Source: Psychrobacter okhotskensis (GTDB lineage Bacteria > Pseudomonadota > Gammaproteobacteria > Pseudomonadales > Moraxellaceae). From it: 64,000 nt of DNA. Under the pieces are notes generated by a model. That model had not been told where the DNA came from. It saw nothing but the letters and a program-made list of their open reading frames with translations, and ran no database searches. Each line of letters starts with the position of its first letter. The stretch's first letter is position 1. Positions 30,417-39,722 of the stretch are shown in pieces. The position numbers were made by a program, and so were the translations under genes. The stretch covers positions 62,001 through 126,000 of the forward strand of contig NZ_JABRVQ010000004.1 in assembly GCF_013248965.1 (NCBI RefSeq), in the 5' to 3' direction.

Positions 30417-31646
30417 ATGGCAGCTTCGATGTCTCATTTGCTTACTCATCGACACGTCTTGCTGTTACAGGGAAAGATGGGCGGCTTTTTCAATCGCTTT
30501 TCTACATTTTTGCAGACTCAAAATATTCAAGTAAGTAAAATCAACTTTAATGCCGGTGATGCGTTTTTTTATAGCCATCCTAATACACATGAGTACACAG
30601 GTACTTTGGCGCAGTTTTCGTCTTGGCTGCAGGCCTTTATTAGCGAGCATAATATTGATGCGATTGTGTGTTTTGGTGACTGCCGCCCGCATCATACACA
30701 AGCGTCGTGCATCAGTGAAAAGTTAGGCATTTCATTTTTTGTGTTCGAAGAAGGCTATTTGCGACCCGATTATATTACCTTGCAGGAGTACGGTATTAAT
30801 GGTAATTCGCGGTTAAAAATTGCCGATATTAAAGCGTTGAATAAAGCCAATGATAAGCCGTTATATACGCACAATCGCTTTTATCGCTTGAGTATCGCCG
30901 CCATCGTTTACTACATTATTGCTTGGCTATACAAGAGTCGCTATCCACATTATTCGCATTACCGAGGTATGACAGCGTGGCAAGAGGCAATAGCATGGTT
31001 AAAAGCGCCATGGCGTAAGCTGCGCGGCTATGTACCTGACAAACAACTACAAAAGAGACTGACCAAACAAGAAAGTGATAATTACTTCTTGATTAGCCTA
31101 CAAGTACACAATGACTCGCAGATTACTCATCACAGTGATTATCGTGATGTGGTGCAGTTCATTGACGAAGCCATCGCAAGCTTTGCAGGTCATGCTCATG
31201 AGGCGCATTTATTGGTATTTAAGCACCATCCGTTAGATCGCGGTCATCGAGATTATCGAGAATTGGTCTGCAGTTTGGCTGCGCGCTATCAGGTCAGTCA
31301 TCGCGTTTTTTATGGCTGCGATATGCATCTGCCAACCTTGATGAAGCATAGTATTGGTATGGTGACGATTAATAGTACGACAGGGCTACAGTCGGTATAT
31401 CACAAAAAACCTACCAAGGTTATAGGTCGCGCGATTTACGACACCCCAAAACTGACAGACCCAAAGCCGCTTGATGATTTTTGGCGGCATCCCAAAAGCC
31501 CAGATAATGAGTTTTATTTAAGGTTTCGTGAATATCTGATTGAACAGACGCAAATCAATGGCGCTTTTTATGGCAAATCACCCTGGATGTATAAGTATTT
31601 AAAGCCAACGGATGCCACTAGCATAAGTTCTGATACCGCTAAATAA
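30417..31646 (+). CDS. kpsS: Capsule Kdo-linker glycosyltransferase KpsS
   Basis: The 409-residue protein is KpsS, which adds the first Kdo to the lipid anchor before KpsC extends it. Typical features are LLLQGKMGGFFNRFSTFL at the N-terminus, VFEEGYLRPDYIT, LLVFKHHPLDRGHRDY, and NSTTGLQSVYHKKPT toward the C-terminus. The start is ATG 30417 or ATG 30429, with no strong ribosome site. It closes the kps cassette, 141 bases after kpsC; lepA follows in the same direction. Confidence 0.93.
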   Translation: MAASMSHLLTHRHVLLLQGKMGGFFNRFSTFLQTQNIQVSKINFNAGDAFFYSHPNTHEYTGTLAQFSSWLQAFISEHNIDAIVCFGDCRPHHTQASCISEKLGISFFVFEEGYLRPDYITLQEYGINGNSRLKIADIKALNKANDKPLYTHNRFYRLSIAAIVYYIIAWLYKSRYPHYSHYRGMTAWQEAIAWLKAPWRKLRGYVPDKQLQKRLTKQESDNYFLISLQVHNDSQITHHSDYRDVVQFIDEAIASFAGHAHEAHLLVFKHHPLDRGHRDYRELVCSLAARYQVSHRVFYGCDMHLPTLMKHSIGMVTINSTTGLQSVYHKKPTKVIGRAIYDTPKLTDPKPLDDFWRHPKSPDNEFYLRFREYLIEQTQINGAFYGKSPWMYKYLKPTDATSISSDTAK

Positions 31647-31917
31647 CTTATCAGACAGAGCCAGCCAATGATGTCTTGGTTAAATTAAAGCCATTAATAT
31701 TGCGTTGTAAAATGTTAATCTAAGCACTTATTTAATCGTTAACACTACTCAGTCGTTAATGTCAGTAGCCATTCCAATCCCTGCTAATAAAATCGCCTTA
31801 CTTTACAGTGGAAAACTGCTAGAATACCTGCATACATCGGTACGCTTTAGCAATGGCTATTATTACCATTGTGCGAACCGATCATTACTCCAACATCCAT
31901 TATTTAGTAGGCGCTTT

Positions 31918-33714
31918 GTGACTGCATTAGCCAATATTCGTAACTTTTCTATTATTGCCCACATTGATCATGGCAAATCGACCCTTGCCGATCGTTTTAT
32001 TCAGATGTGTGGCGCGCTGCAAGATCGCGAGATGCAGGCGCAAGTCCTTGATTCCATGGATATTGAGCGTGAGCGCGGTATCACGATTAAAGCACAGTCG
32101 GTGACGCTGTATTATGATCATCCAAACGGTGAGCGCTATCAGCTAAACTTTATTGATACCCCGGGTCACGTCGATTTCTCTTATGAAGTCTCACGCTCAC
32201 TAGCGGCTTGTGAAGGCGCACTATTGGTTGTAGATGCGGCTCAGGGCGTGGAGGCACAATCGGTCGCCAACTGTTATACCGCAGTGGATCAAGGTTTAGA
32301 GGTGATGGCAGTCTTAAATAAGATTGATCTACCACAAGTTGAGCCTGAGCGCGTCATTCAAGAGATTGAAGATATCATTGGCATCGATGCCGTTGATGCG
32401 CCGCGCGTGTCGGCGAAATCAGGTCTTGGCGTTGATAAGTTACTTGAGGCATTGGTTGAGTTTATTCCTGCGCCAACGGGTGACCGTGACGCACCGCTAC
32501 AAGCGTTAATTATCGATTCATGGTTTGATAATTATTTGGGCGTCGTATCACTAGTACGTGTCCGCCAAGGCACCATAAAAAAAGGTGACAAACTTTATAT
32601 TAAATCGACCAAAGATGCGCATTTGGTCGGATCCATTGGTGTATTTACCCCAAAACCATTAGATACAGGTATCTTACAAGCGGGTGAAGTTGGCTTTATT
32701 ATTGCGGGTATCAAGGATATTGCTGGCGCGCCAGTGGGTGATACGATTACGCATGCCAGTACGCCAGATGTTGATCGTATTCCTGGATTTAAACAGATTA
32801 CCCCGCAAGTATATGCCGGTATGTTCCCTGTTGAATCGACGGATTTTGAAAAGTTCCGTGAAGCGCTGCAAAAATTGCAAATTAATGATGCGTCATTGTT
32901 TTTTGAGCCAGACACTTCTGATGCACTAGGTTTTGGTTTCCGTTGTGGCTTCCTCGGCATGCTGCATATGGAGATTATCCAAGAGCGTTTAGAGCGCGAA
33001 TATGACTTGGATTTGATTACCACTGCGCCGTCAGTTATCTACGAGATTGTAAAAAAAGATGGCAGTATTATTTACGTTGATAACCCATCAAGATTGCCCG
33101 AACCGAATAATATCGAAGAGTTCCGTGAGCCGATTGCCCGCTGTCAGATTTTAGTACCGCAGGATTATCTCGGTAACGTGATGACGCTTTGTATTGAGCG
33201 CCGCGGCGTACAGGTAGATATGCGCTTTATGGGTCGTCAAGTACAGCTAATCTTTGATATTCCGATGGGGGAGGTGGTCATGGACTTCTTTGACCGTCTA
33301 AAATCAGTATCGCGTGGTTTTGCGTCACTTGATTATAATTTTGAGCGTTATCAAGTGGATAAATTGGTTAAGGTAGATGTATTAATCAATGGTGAGAAAG
33401 TCGATGCACTTGCCATGATTGTGCACGAAACCCAATCGCGTTACCGTGGTAATGCGCTCGTTGGTAAGATGAAAGAGCTGATCCCACGTCAGATGTTTGA
33501 TGTCGCTATTCAAGCGGCAATTGGTAGCCAAATTATTGGACGTAGTACCGTAAAAGCCATGCGTAAAGACGTCTTGGCTAAATGTTATGGCGGTGATGTG
33601 TCGCGTAAGAAAAAGCTGCTCTCAAAACAGAAAGCCGGTAAAAAACGCATGAAGCAAGTGGGTAATGTCGAGATTCCACAAGAAGCCTTCTTAGCGGTAC
33701 TACAGGTAGATTAG
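31918..33714 (+). CDS. lepA: Translation elongation factor 4 (LepA)
   Basis: I place the start at GTG 31918, giving 598 residues, the family length, and beginning [18 protein letters not shown]. An in-frame ATG at 31759 would add 53 residues unlike any LepA. LepA is a ribosome-bound GTPase that back-translocates or remodels stalled elongation complexes. G motifs: AHIDHGKS (14-21), DTPGH, NKID. The C-terminal domain ends with the basic [17 protein letters not shown]. lepB follows after 78 bases, the standard lepA-lepB pair. Confidence 0.96.
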   Translation: MTALANIRNFSIIAHIDHGKSTLADRFIQMCGALQDREMQAQVLDSMDIERERGITIKAQSVTLYYDHPNGERYQLNFIDTPGHVDFSYEVSRSLAACEGALLVVDAAQGVEAQSVANCYTAVDQGLEVMAVLNKIDLPQVEPERVIQEIEDIIGIDAVDAPRVSAKSGLGVDKLLEALVEFIPAPTGDRDAPLQALIIDSWFDNYLGVVSLVRVRQGTIKKGDKLYIKSTKDAHLVGSIGVFTPKPLDTGILQAGEVGFIIAGIKDIAGAPVGDTITHASTPDVDRIPGFKQITPQVYAGMFPVESTDFEKFREALQKLQINDASLFFEPDTSDALGFGFRCGFLGMLHMEIIQERLEREYDLDLITTAPSVIYEIVKKDGSIIYVDNPSRLPEPNNIEEFREPIARCQILVPQDYLGNVMTLCIERRGVQVDMRFMGRQVQLIFDIPMGEVVMDFFDRLKSVSRGFASLDYNFERYQVDKLVKVDVLINGEKVDALAMIVHETQSRYRGNALVGKMKELIPRQMFDVAIQAAIGSQIIGRSTVKAMRKDVLAKCYGGDVSRKKKLLSKQKAGKKRMKQVGNVEIPQEAFLAVLQVD

Positions 33715-33792
33715 ATTATTAATAGACGAATATCATGGCTGGTTTTACCGATATCATCGTTGGATAAGTAGCTCGCTAATAGGCAATTAAGT

Positions 33793-34695
33793 ATGGATTT
33801 TGATTTTAATTTGATTTTAGTGCCATTAACTATTGGCTTGGGTATTATTTGGCTATTGGATAAGCTGGCGCTAAAACAGCGTAAAACACGTGGCCGCGGC
33901 CAAGAGAGCTTACTGGTACGTTGGGCCTATGATTTTTTCCCCGTATTGGCAGTAGTATTAATAGTTCGCTCATTTTTAATTGAGCCTTTTAATATTCCGT
34001 CCTCATCCATGGTACCAACTTTATATACTGGCGATTTTATTGCCGTCAATAAATATGCTTATGGAGTGCGCCTGCCGCTGACTTACAATAAGGTATTGGA
34101 TACTGGCGAGCCGGAACATGGCGATGTGGCGGTCTTTCGCTACCCTGAAAACCCTAGTATTTATTATATCAAACGTGTCATTGGCTTGCCGGGTGACACA
34201 GTCAGCTATGATCAAGGTACGCTTGCTATCAATAATGTGCCTGTAACAACCAAATCTATTGATTTTGATGCCAATGCTGAGCTAACTGCACAGCTGTACC
34301 CTGCCGGACAAGTTGCCCCAGGACAAGTGCTGACGGAAGAAAATGCGGCAGCAATGGGTCAGCAAGAAGAGGGTGAAGCGCAGTATTTTCAAGAAACGCA
34401 GGGTGAGCATGAGCATCTCGTTCGTTACTTGAAAGGCATGAATAGCTCACAGTATGCGCCCTTTTTGCAGCAACAAGCACCAGAAGTGGTTAGCTCAGAG
34501 GGTAACGAGTGGCGTATTAAAGTTCCTGAAGGTAATTATTTTGTGATGGGTGATAACCGTGATCGCAGTGCCGACGGCCGTTTTTGGGGCTTTGTCCCTG
34601 ATGAAAACCTAGCAGGCAAGGCTGTTTATATTTGGATGCATAAGCCACCAGGTCTCAATTTGCCCACCTTTGCACGTAACGGCGCTATTGATTAA
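33793..34695 (+). CDS. lepB: Signal peptidase I
   Basis: The 300-residue membrane protease removes signal peptides from secreted proteins. Two N-terminal membrane segments (about 5-24 and 47-62) precede the periplasmic catalytic domain. The nucleophile is S72 in IPSSSMVPTL and the general base K127 in YIKRVIGLPGD; box E is GDNRDRSADGRFWGFV. Between the beta-hairpin and box E there is an acidic Gln/Glu-rich segment (about residues 150-225) that lengthens the loop relative to short homologues. It lies in the lepA-lepB-DUF4845-rnc-era-recO run. Confidence 0.97.
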   Translation: MDFDFNLILVPLTIGLGIIWLLDKLALKQRKTRGRGQESLLVRWAYDFFPVLAVVLIVRSFLIEPFNIPSSSMVPTLYTGDFIAVNKYAYGVRLPLTYNKVLDTGEPEHGDVAVFRYPENPSIYYIKRVIGLPGDTVSYDQGTLAINNVPVTTKSIDFDANAELTAQLYPAGQVAPGQVLTEENAAAMGQQEEGEAQYFQETQGEHEHLVRYLKGMNSSQYAPFLQQQAPEVVSSEGNEWRIKVPEGNYFVMGDNRDRSADGRFWGFVPDENLAGKAVYIWMHKPPGLNLPTFARNGAID

Positions 34696-34706
34696 AGTTC
34701 TGAAGC

Positions 34707-34740
34707 GATTAAATTTATAAAGTGATTAAATTTATAAAGC
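34707..34740. repeat. 17-bp tandem duplication after lepB
   Basis: GATTAAATTTATAAAGT is followed at once by GATTAAATTTATAAAGC (16 of 17 identical) in the AT-rich lepB-DUF4845 spacer. Confidence 0.7.
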
Positions 34741-34880
34741 AATAGCGGCTTGATGCGTCGGTCGTAGGCTGACTTATCAATAATAGTTTCGTGCTAATAT
34801 TATGACTATCGATTGAATTGAGGGCATGCTGTAGTTAAGTGCTCAATAATAATATAATAATTTACCCGTTGAGAGGTGTT

Positions 34881-35276
34881 ATGGTGCAGCAGTTATCTGG
34901 TTTGTCAACCCAGCGCGGAGCTAGTGTGACTAGCATTGTTTTATTCATCATTGTTCTCGGTATTGCCGTCAAATTGATAATTGCTATTGTACCGGCACAG
35001 ATTGGTGATTATCAGCTGACCAAGCTTTTAGGAATGGAGCTTAAAGAAGCCAATGACAAAGGTGAGACGGCCAAGCAATTCGTCGAGCGTGTGAATCGGC
35101 AGCTATCTATCAATGCTGATTATGATACCAATGCAGAAGAGGTGTTTACTTTCACCAACAAAAAAACCGGTCAGTTGGCTATTTATAAGAAATATGAAGA
35201 AACCAACAACCTTTTCGGTAACGTCGATATTGTCAATCGCTTTGAAGGTGACATTGACGCAACCGTGACAGAGTAA
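34881..35276 (+). CDS. DUF4845 family membrane protein
   Basis: The start at ATG 34881 has GAGAGG 6 bases upstream and gives 131 residues; an upstream in-frame start lacks support. One membrane segment (about residues 17-40, VTSIVLFIIVLGIAVKLIIA) is followed by a polar domain with GETAKQFVERVNRQL and INADYDTNAEEVF. This matches the DUF4845 proteins typically encoded between lepB and rnc in Gammaproteobacteria. Their function is unknown. Confidence 0.85.
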   Translation: MVQQLSGLSTQRGASVTSIVLFIIVLGIAVKLIIAIVPAQIGDYQLTKLLGMELKEANDKGETAKQFVERVNRQLSINADYDTNAEEVFTFTNKKTGQLAIYKKYEETNNLFGNVDIVNRFEGDIDATVTE

Positions 35277-35430
35277 CCTGAATAGGCAGAGTGCTTATCT
35301 GTTATTTATTTAGCAAAAATTATTTACTTTTATATTTTTTAATAGCGATTAGTTATTAACTAATCACTATTAACCAGTCATTATTGACCAATTACTTCAG
35401 TAAAACAAAAGGGATAACCACAAGCCTCGC

Positions 35431-36228
35431 ATGAAACCAACTTCGCAGCACTCTCAGGCGCTTCCTACCTCCCAAACAAATGACCCGTCTGTTGACACGC
35501 TTATTGTTAGCTCAGAATTCATCCAACGCCTAGCGATATTAACGCGCAAACTGGGTTATGTGTTTAATAACCTTACGCTTCCCAAGCTGGCACTGACTCA
35601 TCGCTCGTTCGATAGCAAAAAAAACTACGAGCGTTTAGAGTTTTTGGGCGATGCGCTATTGGGTATGATTGTGGGTGAGGCTTTATACCATCGTTATCCC
35701 AGTCAAAACGAAGGGCGATTGACGCGTATGCGTGCCACCTTAGTACGTCAAGAGTCACTGGTCATCATTGCTCAAAACTTAGAGCTTTCCAACCACCTCA
35801 TATTAGGGGTAGGTGAGCGCAAGGGTGGCGGTCGTAATCGCGCCTCTATACTAGCCGATGCTGTAGAGTCGCTGATTGGCGCTATCTATCTAGACAGTCA
35901 GGATATGACTATTACTCGTGATTGCGTGCTCTCATGGTATGGCGATCTGATCGATAATGTCAACGACCAAAAAGCCCTAAAAGATGCTAAGAGCCGCTTG
36001 CAAGAATGGCTGCAATCTAAACAATTCGATTTGCCACATTATGAGCTGATGGAAACGCGTGGCAATGCACCACACCAAATTTTTGTGGTGCGCTGTCAGG
36101 TAAATATTAGTAATTGTCCTGATATTACTGAATCGGGTGAGAGTCGCCGTATTGCTGAGCAAAAAGCAGCAGAGCTAATGATTAACCAGTTACATAAACT
36201 GCCAAGCTTGCCAAAAACTCGCTCATAA
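35431..36228 (+). CDS. rnc: Ribonuclease III
   Basis: The 265-residue endonuclease cuts double-stranded RNA in rRNA processing and gene control. The signature is ERLEFLGDALLG (67-78), with catalytic E70 and D74; the second catalytic set is in LADAVESLIGAIYLD. A double-stranded-RNA-binding domain follows (DAKSRLQEWLQSK to EQKAAELMI). About 30 Ser/Thr-rich N-terminal residues make it longer than the E. coli enzyme (226). The start ATG lacks a good ribosome site, so the true start could be a little downstream. Upstream of era, as usual. Confidence 0.96.
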   Translation: MKPTSQHSQALPTSQTNDPSVDTLIVSSEFIQRLAILTRKLGYVFNNLTLPKLALTHRSFDSKKNYERLEFLGDALLGMIVGEALYHRYPSQNEGRLTRMRATLVRQESLVIIAQNLELSNHLILGVGERKGGGRNRASILADAVESLIGAIYLDSQDMTITRDCVLSWYGDLIDNVNDQKALKDAKSRLQEWLQSKQFDLPHYELMETRGNAPHQIFVVRCQVNISNCPDITESGESRRIAEQKAAELMINQLHKLPSLPKTRS

Positions 36229-36422
36229 TCTAAATCTTAAAGCCATATTTTATAAAACAATAAATTTACATTTTTTTAAGTAAGGGTTATTTCTAAATAA
36301 TACTTATTTTAAAACCGCAAATATCTCAAGCCAAGCATGGTGCTGCTATCTTATTTACTACTACTTTATTGTAGATAGCAGTAGAACTGCTGAGCTAATG
36401 ATAAACCCCACAGGATAAATCT

Positions 36423-37541
36423 ATGAGCAATCGTACTGACTTGCCATCAAATAATGAAGATAATACCGACGCTATGACCCAAAAAACAGACGTAAAACCA
36501 ACGCCAGAAATCGCTGAATCAAAAAGTGCTGAATTAAATTCCGAGCACTCAGAAAACAACGATGCAGAAAATGATATAGCCATCGAAGAGTTTTTTTCGC
36601 CAAATAATAATGCGCGTATGGCTGAGGATTTTAAAGCAGGTTATGTGGCAATCGTTGGACGTCCAAACGTGGGTAAGTCAACCTTGATGAACCATTTATT
36701 GGGTCAGAAGTTATCTATTACGTCACGTAAACCGCAAACGACCCGTCATCGTATCCACGGTATTTTGTCCAATCATGAAATGCAAGCGGTGTTCGTTGAT
36801 ACGCCAGGTATTCATCGTAATGAAGTGCGAGCTATCAATGAGCGTATGAATAAGGCTGCCGTATCGGCACTGGTTGATGTCGATTTAGTTCTGTTTGTCG
36901 TCGACTCAGATCAGTGGCGTGACGATGATTTACTGGTTTTACAAAAGCTTGGCGATACTAATCTAACAGTAGTTTTAGTGATTAATAAAGCGGATACCTT
37001 AAAAGACAAAGGCAGCGTTTTACCATTAATCGAAACCTTTAGTGATAGCTTTGATTTCGCTGATATCGTTCCAGTTTCTGCATTAAAAAATCAAAACTTA
37101 GATCGTCTGCAAGAAGTTATTGCTTCGCATCTGCCTATTGCTGCGCCTATCTATGACACTGAGCAAATTACCGATCGTTCAGAGCGTTTCTTAGCCAGTG
37201 AAATTATCCGTGAAAAAATCATGCGCAGCGCGGGTGATGAAGTACCCTATGACTTAACGGTACAGATTGATGGCTTCAAAGACGAACCTGCGCATACCGA
37301 TCCAAAGACGGGCCGCCCACGTAAAGCTTGTACCTTTATCGATGCGACGATCTACGTCGAGCGTAGTGGTCAAAAGGCAATTGTCATCGGTGATAAAGGT
37401 CAACGTATTAAACAAGTGGGTATGGATGCACGTAAGGATATGGAGCAGCTGTTTGATAAAAAAATCATGCTAACGCTTTGGGTAAAAGTGAAACGTGGTT
37501 GGTCTGATGACGAACGTGCATTGACCAGCTTGGGCTATTAA
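36423..37541 (+). CDS. era: GTPase Era with long acidic N-terminal extension
   Basis: Era binds the 3' end of 16S rRNA and helps 30S maturation. The G domain starts near residue 73: P-loop GRPNVGKS (79-86), DTPGIHR, NKAD. The C-terminal KH domain includes GQKAIVIGDKGQRIKQVG. The protein is 372 residues, about 70 longer than E. coli Era, because of an Asp/Glu/Asn-rich N-terminal extension (residues 1-70). The start has AGGA at fair spacing. An internal start at M66 (MAEDFKAGYVAIVG) would give a standard Era and cannot be excluded. Confidence 0.96.
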   Translation: MSNRTDLPSNNEDNTDAMTQKTDVKPTPEIAESKSAELNSEHSENNDAENDIAIEEFFSPNNNARMAEDFKAGYVAIVGRPNVGKSTLMNHLLGQKLSITSRKPQTTRHRIHGILSNHEMQAVFVDTPGIHRNEVRAINERMNKAAVSALVDVDLVLFVVDSDQWRDDDLLVLQKLGDTNLTVVLVINKADTLKDKGSVLPLIETFSDSFDFADIVPVSALKNQNLDRLQEVIASHLPIAAPIYDTEQITDRSERFLASEIIREKIMRSAGDEVPYDLTVQIDGFKDEPAHTDPKTGRPRKACTFIDATIYVERSGQKAIVIGDKGQRIKQVGMDARKDMEQLFDKKIMLTLWVKVKRGWSDDERALTSLGY

Positions 37542-37601
37542 CAGTGATTTAAGAATAGCATCTTTGAGTGCATTTTATGATCAGCGCTGAGGTAATGATA
37601 A

Positions 37602-38372
37602 ATGCGTAATGAAGCATTGATTGGTTATTTGTTACACCAGCGCCCTTACCAAGAAAAACGCGCTTTATATTACCTATTCTCTCAGCAGCATGGGGTCATA
37701 CATGGTATTGGTAAAAAAGGCGCGCCCTTATTTATGCCCTTGCAATTGTTTGCTACGGGTAAGCGGGATTTAAAGACATTCAGCCAGATTAATATCGCAC
37801 CTCAGTACGTCGTACAAACAGATGTGCTTCTAGAAGACGCTACCGCGAAAACACTCACAGCCATTCCTTACGAAAACATCACTGGTCAACAGCAATACGC
37901 TGCCTTGTATCTAAATGAGATACTCTGGCGCTTATTGCCCACTGAAGATCCGATGCCAATCTTATGGCAGCATTATCAAGACAGTTTAGATAGGCTTAAA
38001 CAGCCCTTGTCTGCTAATGAGCTGCGCTTGTGTTTGCGGCAATTTGAACAGTATCTATTTAACGAGTTGGGTTTTGCCCTGACGTTAACGCATGACAATG
38101 TTCAAGATAGCATTGAGCCTCACAGTGTCTATCGGTTCTTACCTGATGTCGGTTTGGTCCCCATTGTACAAGCTGAGTTTTTAGACAGTGCTAGCCTAGG
38201 GCGAACGGTTTTTGAGGGCAACGAGATAGTGCTGATGGTAGAGCAGGGAATAAGTGATGTCACACTTAATGCTTGGTCGCGTTTACATCGGCAACTGATT
38301 GACCATCTCTTAGATTATCAGCCGCTTCAAAGTCGCTTGCTTTGGCAACAGCAACAGCGTTATCAGTTATAG
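37602..38372 (+). CDS. recO: DNA repair protein RecO
   Basis: The 256-residue protein loads RecA on SSB-coated DNA with RecR in gap repair. The N-terminal OB-fold region begins EALIGYLLHQRPYQEKRAL, the family pattern, with HGVIHGIGKKG; the rest is helical and divergent, as is common for RecO. The zinc cysteines of some RecO proteins are absent. GAGG lies 9 bases before the start. It closes the rnc-era-recO set and converges with the pseudopilin gene. Confidence 0.93.
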   Translation: MRNEALIGYLLHQRPYQEKRALYYLFSQQHGVIHGIGKKGAPLFMPLQLFATGKRDLKTFSQINIAPQYVVQTDVLLEDATAKTLTAIPYENITGQQQYAALYLNEILWRLLPTEDPMPILWQHYQDSLDRLKQPLSANELRLCLRQFEQYLFNELGFALTLTHDNVQDSIEPHSVYRFLPDVGLVPIVQAEFLDSASLGRTVFEGNEIVLMVEQGISDVTLNAWSRLHRQLIDHLLDYQPLQSRLLWQQQQRYQL

Positions 38373-38414
38373 CTAAGGCATGAAAAAATTTAAAAGCTTT
38401 AACCTCAAAGCATG

Positions 38415-39140
38415 TTAGTCACCACAATCAGTAGGATGACTGTCATTAGGTTTAAAACTAATATTAGCGCCTTGACTGAATGATATTTGATACATCGCCT
38501 GACTGTATACTGAGCTTGGACAATACTTAAAGTGGCCAAAATGTCCGCGTGGCATACCGCTATCGCCATAGAATCTGACGTAACGACGTCTTCCTGCACG
38601 CAGATGTAGGGTGCCATATTTAGGGTTTAGGGTTTGTTCTTGTAATAAGTCATCTGTGTCGCTATCGAAATGCTGATTATCGTTGTTATCTACGAATAGC
38701 AACAAGGTTTTATTGCTGTTCTTATCGCAGCGACCATTGCTATCTGACAAACATACCAATATATTTTGACGGCGAATAAGACTCTCTACTTTCGCGAGCT
38801 TTAGCGTATCTGTTAAGCCATGCCTGATACGTTTGGCTTCCATGCTTGCTAATTGCGTCAAAATAGCTGGCGCAGCAATCGTTGTGATAATCGCGAGTAT
38901 TGCAACGGTGACAATCAGCTCTACCAGCGTAAAACCATTTTGACTTGAAAACTTATAAGCGTATTTATCGTCGGTGGCATTCTGATTTAGAATCGTTTGT
39001 TTATGATTTATAGAAGAGATTTGAGACGTATAAATAAATATGATTGTACGGGCAAGCTTATTCTTAGCTAAGAGCAACTTAAGTAAAATAAATACAGATA
39101 GTTGTTGGCAATTTGACGATATTATATGTAATATAGCCAT
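38415..39140 (-). CDS. GspH/FimT-type pseudopilin
   Basis: The prepilin motif NGFTLVELIVTVAILAII lies at about residues 68-85, with cleavage between G and F and the required glutamate at mature position 5. The C-terminal part has the GspH pattern, with cysteines in LVCLSDSNGRCDK, an EQTL-type strand, and FYGDSGMPRG. Such minor pilins prime type IV pili or type II secretion pseudopili. The leader before the motif is about 68 residues, far longer than usual; no ATG, GTG or TTG lies close to the motif, so the start is uncertain. It is alone, with no other pilin genes near. Confidence 0.85.
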   Translation of the reverse strand: MAILHIISSNCQQLSVFILLKLLLAKNKLARTIIFIYTSQISSINHKQTILNQNATDDKYAYKFSSQNGFTLVELIVTVAILAIITTIAAPAILTQLASMEAKRIRHGLTDTLKLAKVESLIRRQNILVCLSDSNGRCDKNSNKTLLLFVDNNDNQHFDSDTDDLLQEQTLNPKYGTLHLRAGRRRYVRFYGDSGMPRGHFGHFKYCPSSVYSQAMYQISFSQGANISFKPNDSHPTDCGD

Positions 39141-39722
39141 ACGAGTATTACCTGTAACAAATTATGTATTTGATGCTATATTGATATGCCTATGATCACT
39201 ATCACTCATTCTTGTCCGTAAACATGCAAGTTAATAACATTTAAGTTTTTGAGATAATCATCACTCTATACACGTATCATTATCGATCAGATATTCATAA
39301 TGGATTAATGTTGGTTATTACAATATAAACAGAATATATGTCTACTGTCAAAAAATGTTTCAATTAGTGAATAGATAGTTTTAACAATAGAGAAAAAATA
39401 CTAGTTGTATTAAAATACCCTCAACCAACAGATACGCTTCGGTTTAGAATCTATTGCGGACTCATACACAAAAGGTAAAAATCGTAAGGTGTGTTAGTCC
39501 TCAGTAACTTAAGCTGGTCATTGTGTTTTAGTTACGACATTATCGTGTAATAATGTGTAGCTCGTTAACGAAAAAAGTTGTAAACTGAACTGATAATCGC
39601 TAAGCTACTTCTAAATTAGTTTTGCTTTGTAATTTAAAATTCGTAAAAGATGTCTATTTCGTAGCATCTTGAGAAGTAGTTTTGCTTAACGCATCACTAA
39701 AATTATCCTTTGGAGGAAGTCC
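39141..39722. other. 582-bp AT-rich spacer upstream of ompA
   Basis: This divergent region separates the pseudopilin gene from ompA. I see no coding frame with support. A hairpin (AAGATG/CATCTT near 39646-39672) lies in the presumed ompA leader, and GGAGG precedes the ompA start. Several TATAAT-like hexamers are present but none stands out. Confidence 0.5.

Noticed and set aside
22813-31700. Capsule cassette as a tRNA-integrated genomic island
   Set aside because: No repeat of the tRNA 3' end and no integrase were found between the tRNA and lepA, so site-specific integration is not supported.
31759-31917. N-terminal extension of LepA from ATG 31759
   Set aside because: The first 53 residues are unlike LepA; the GTG at 31918 gives the family length and N-terminus.
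34256-34480. 74-codon minus-strand frame inside lepB
   Set aside because: It is antisense to the repetitive Glu/Gln-rich loop of signal peptidase I, which explains its openness.
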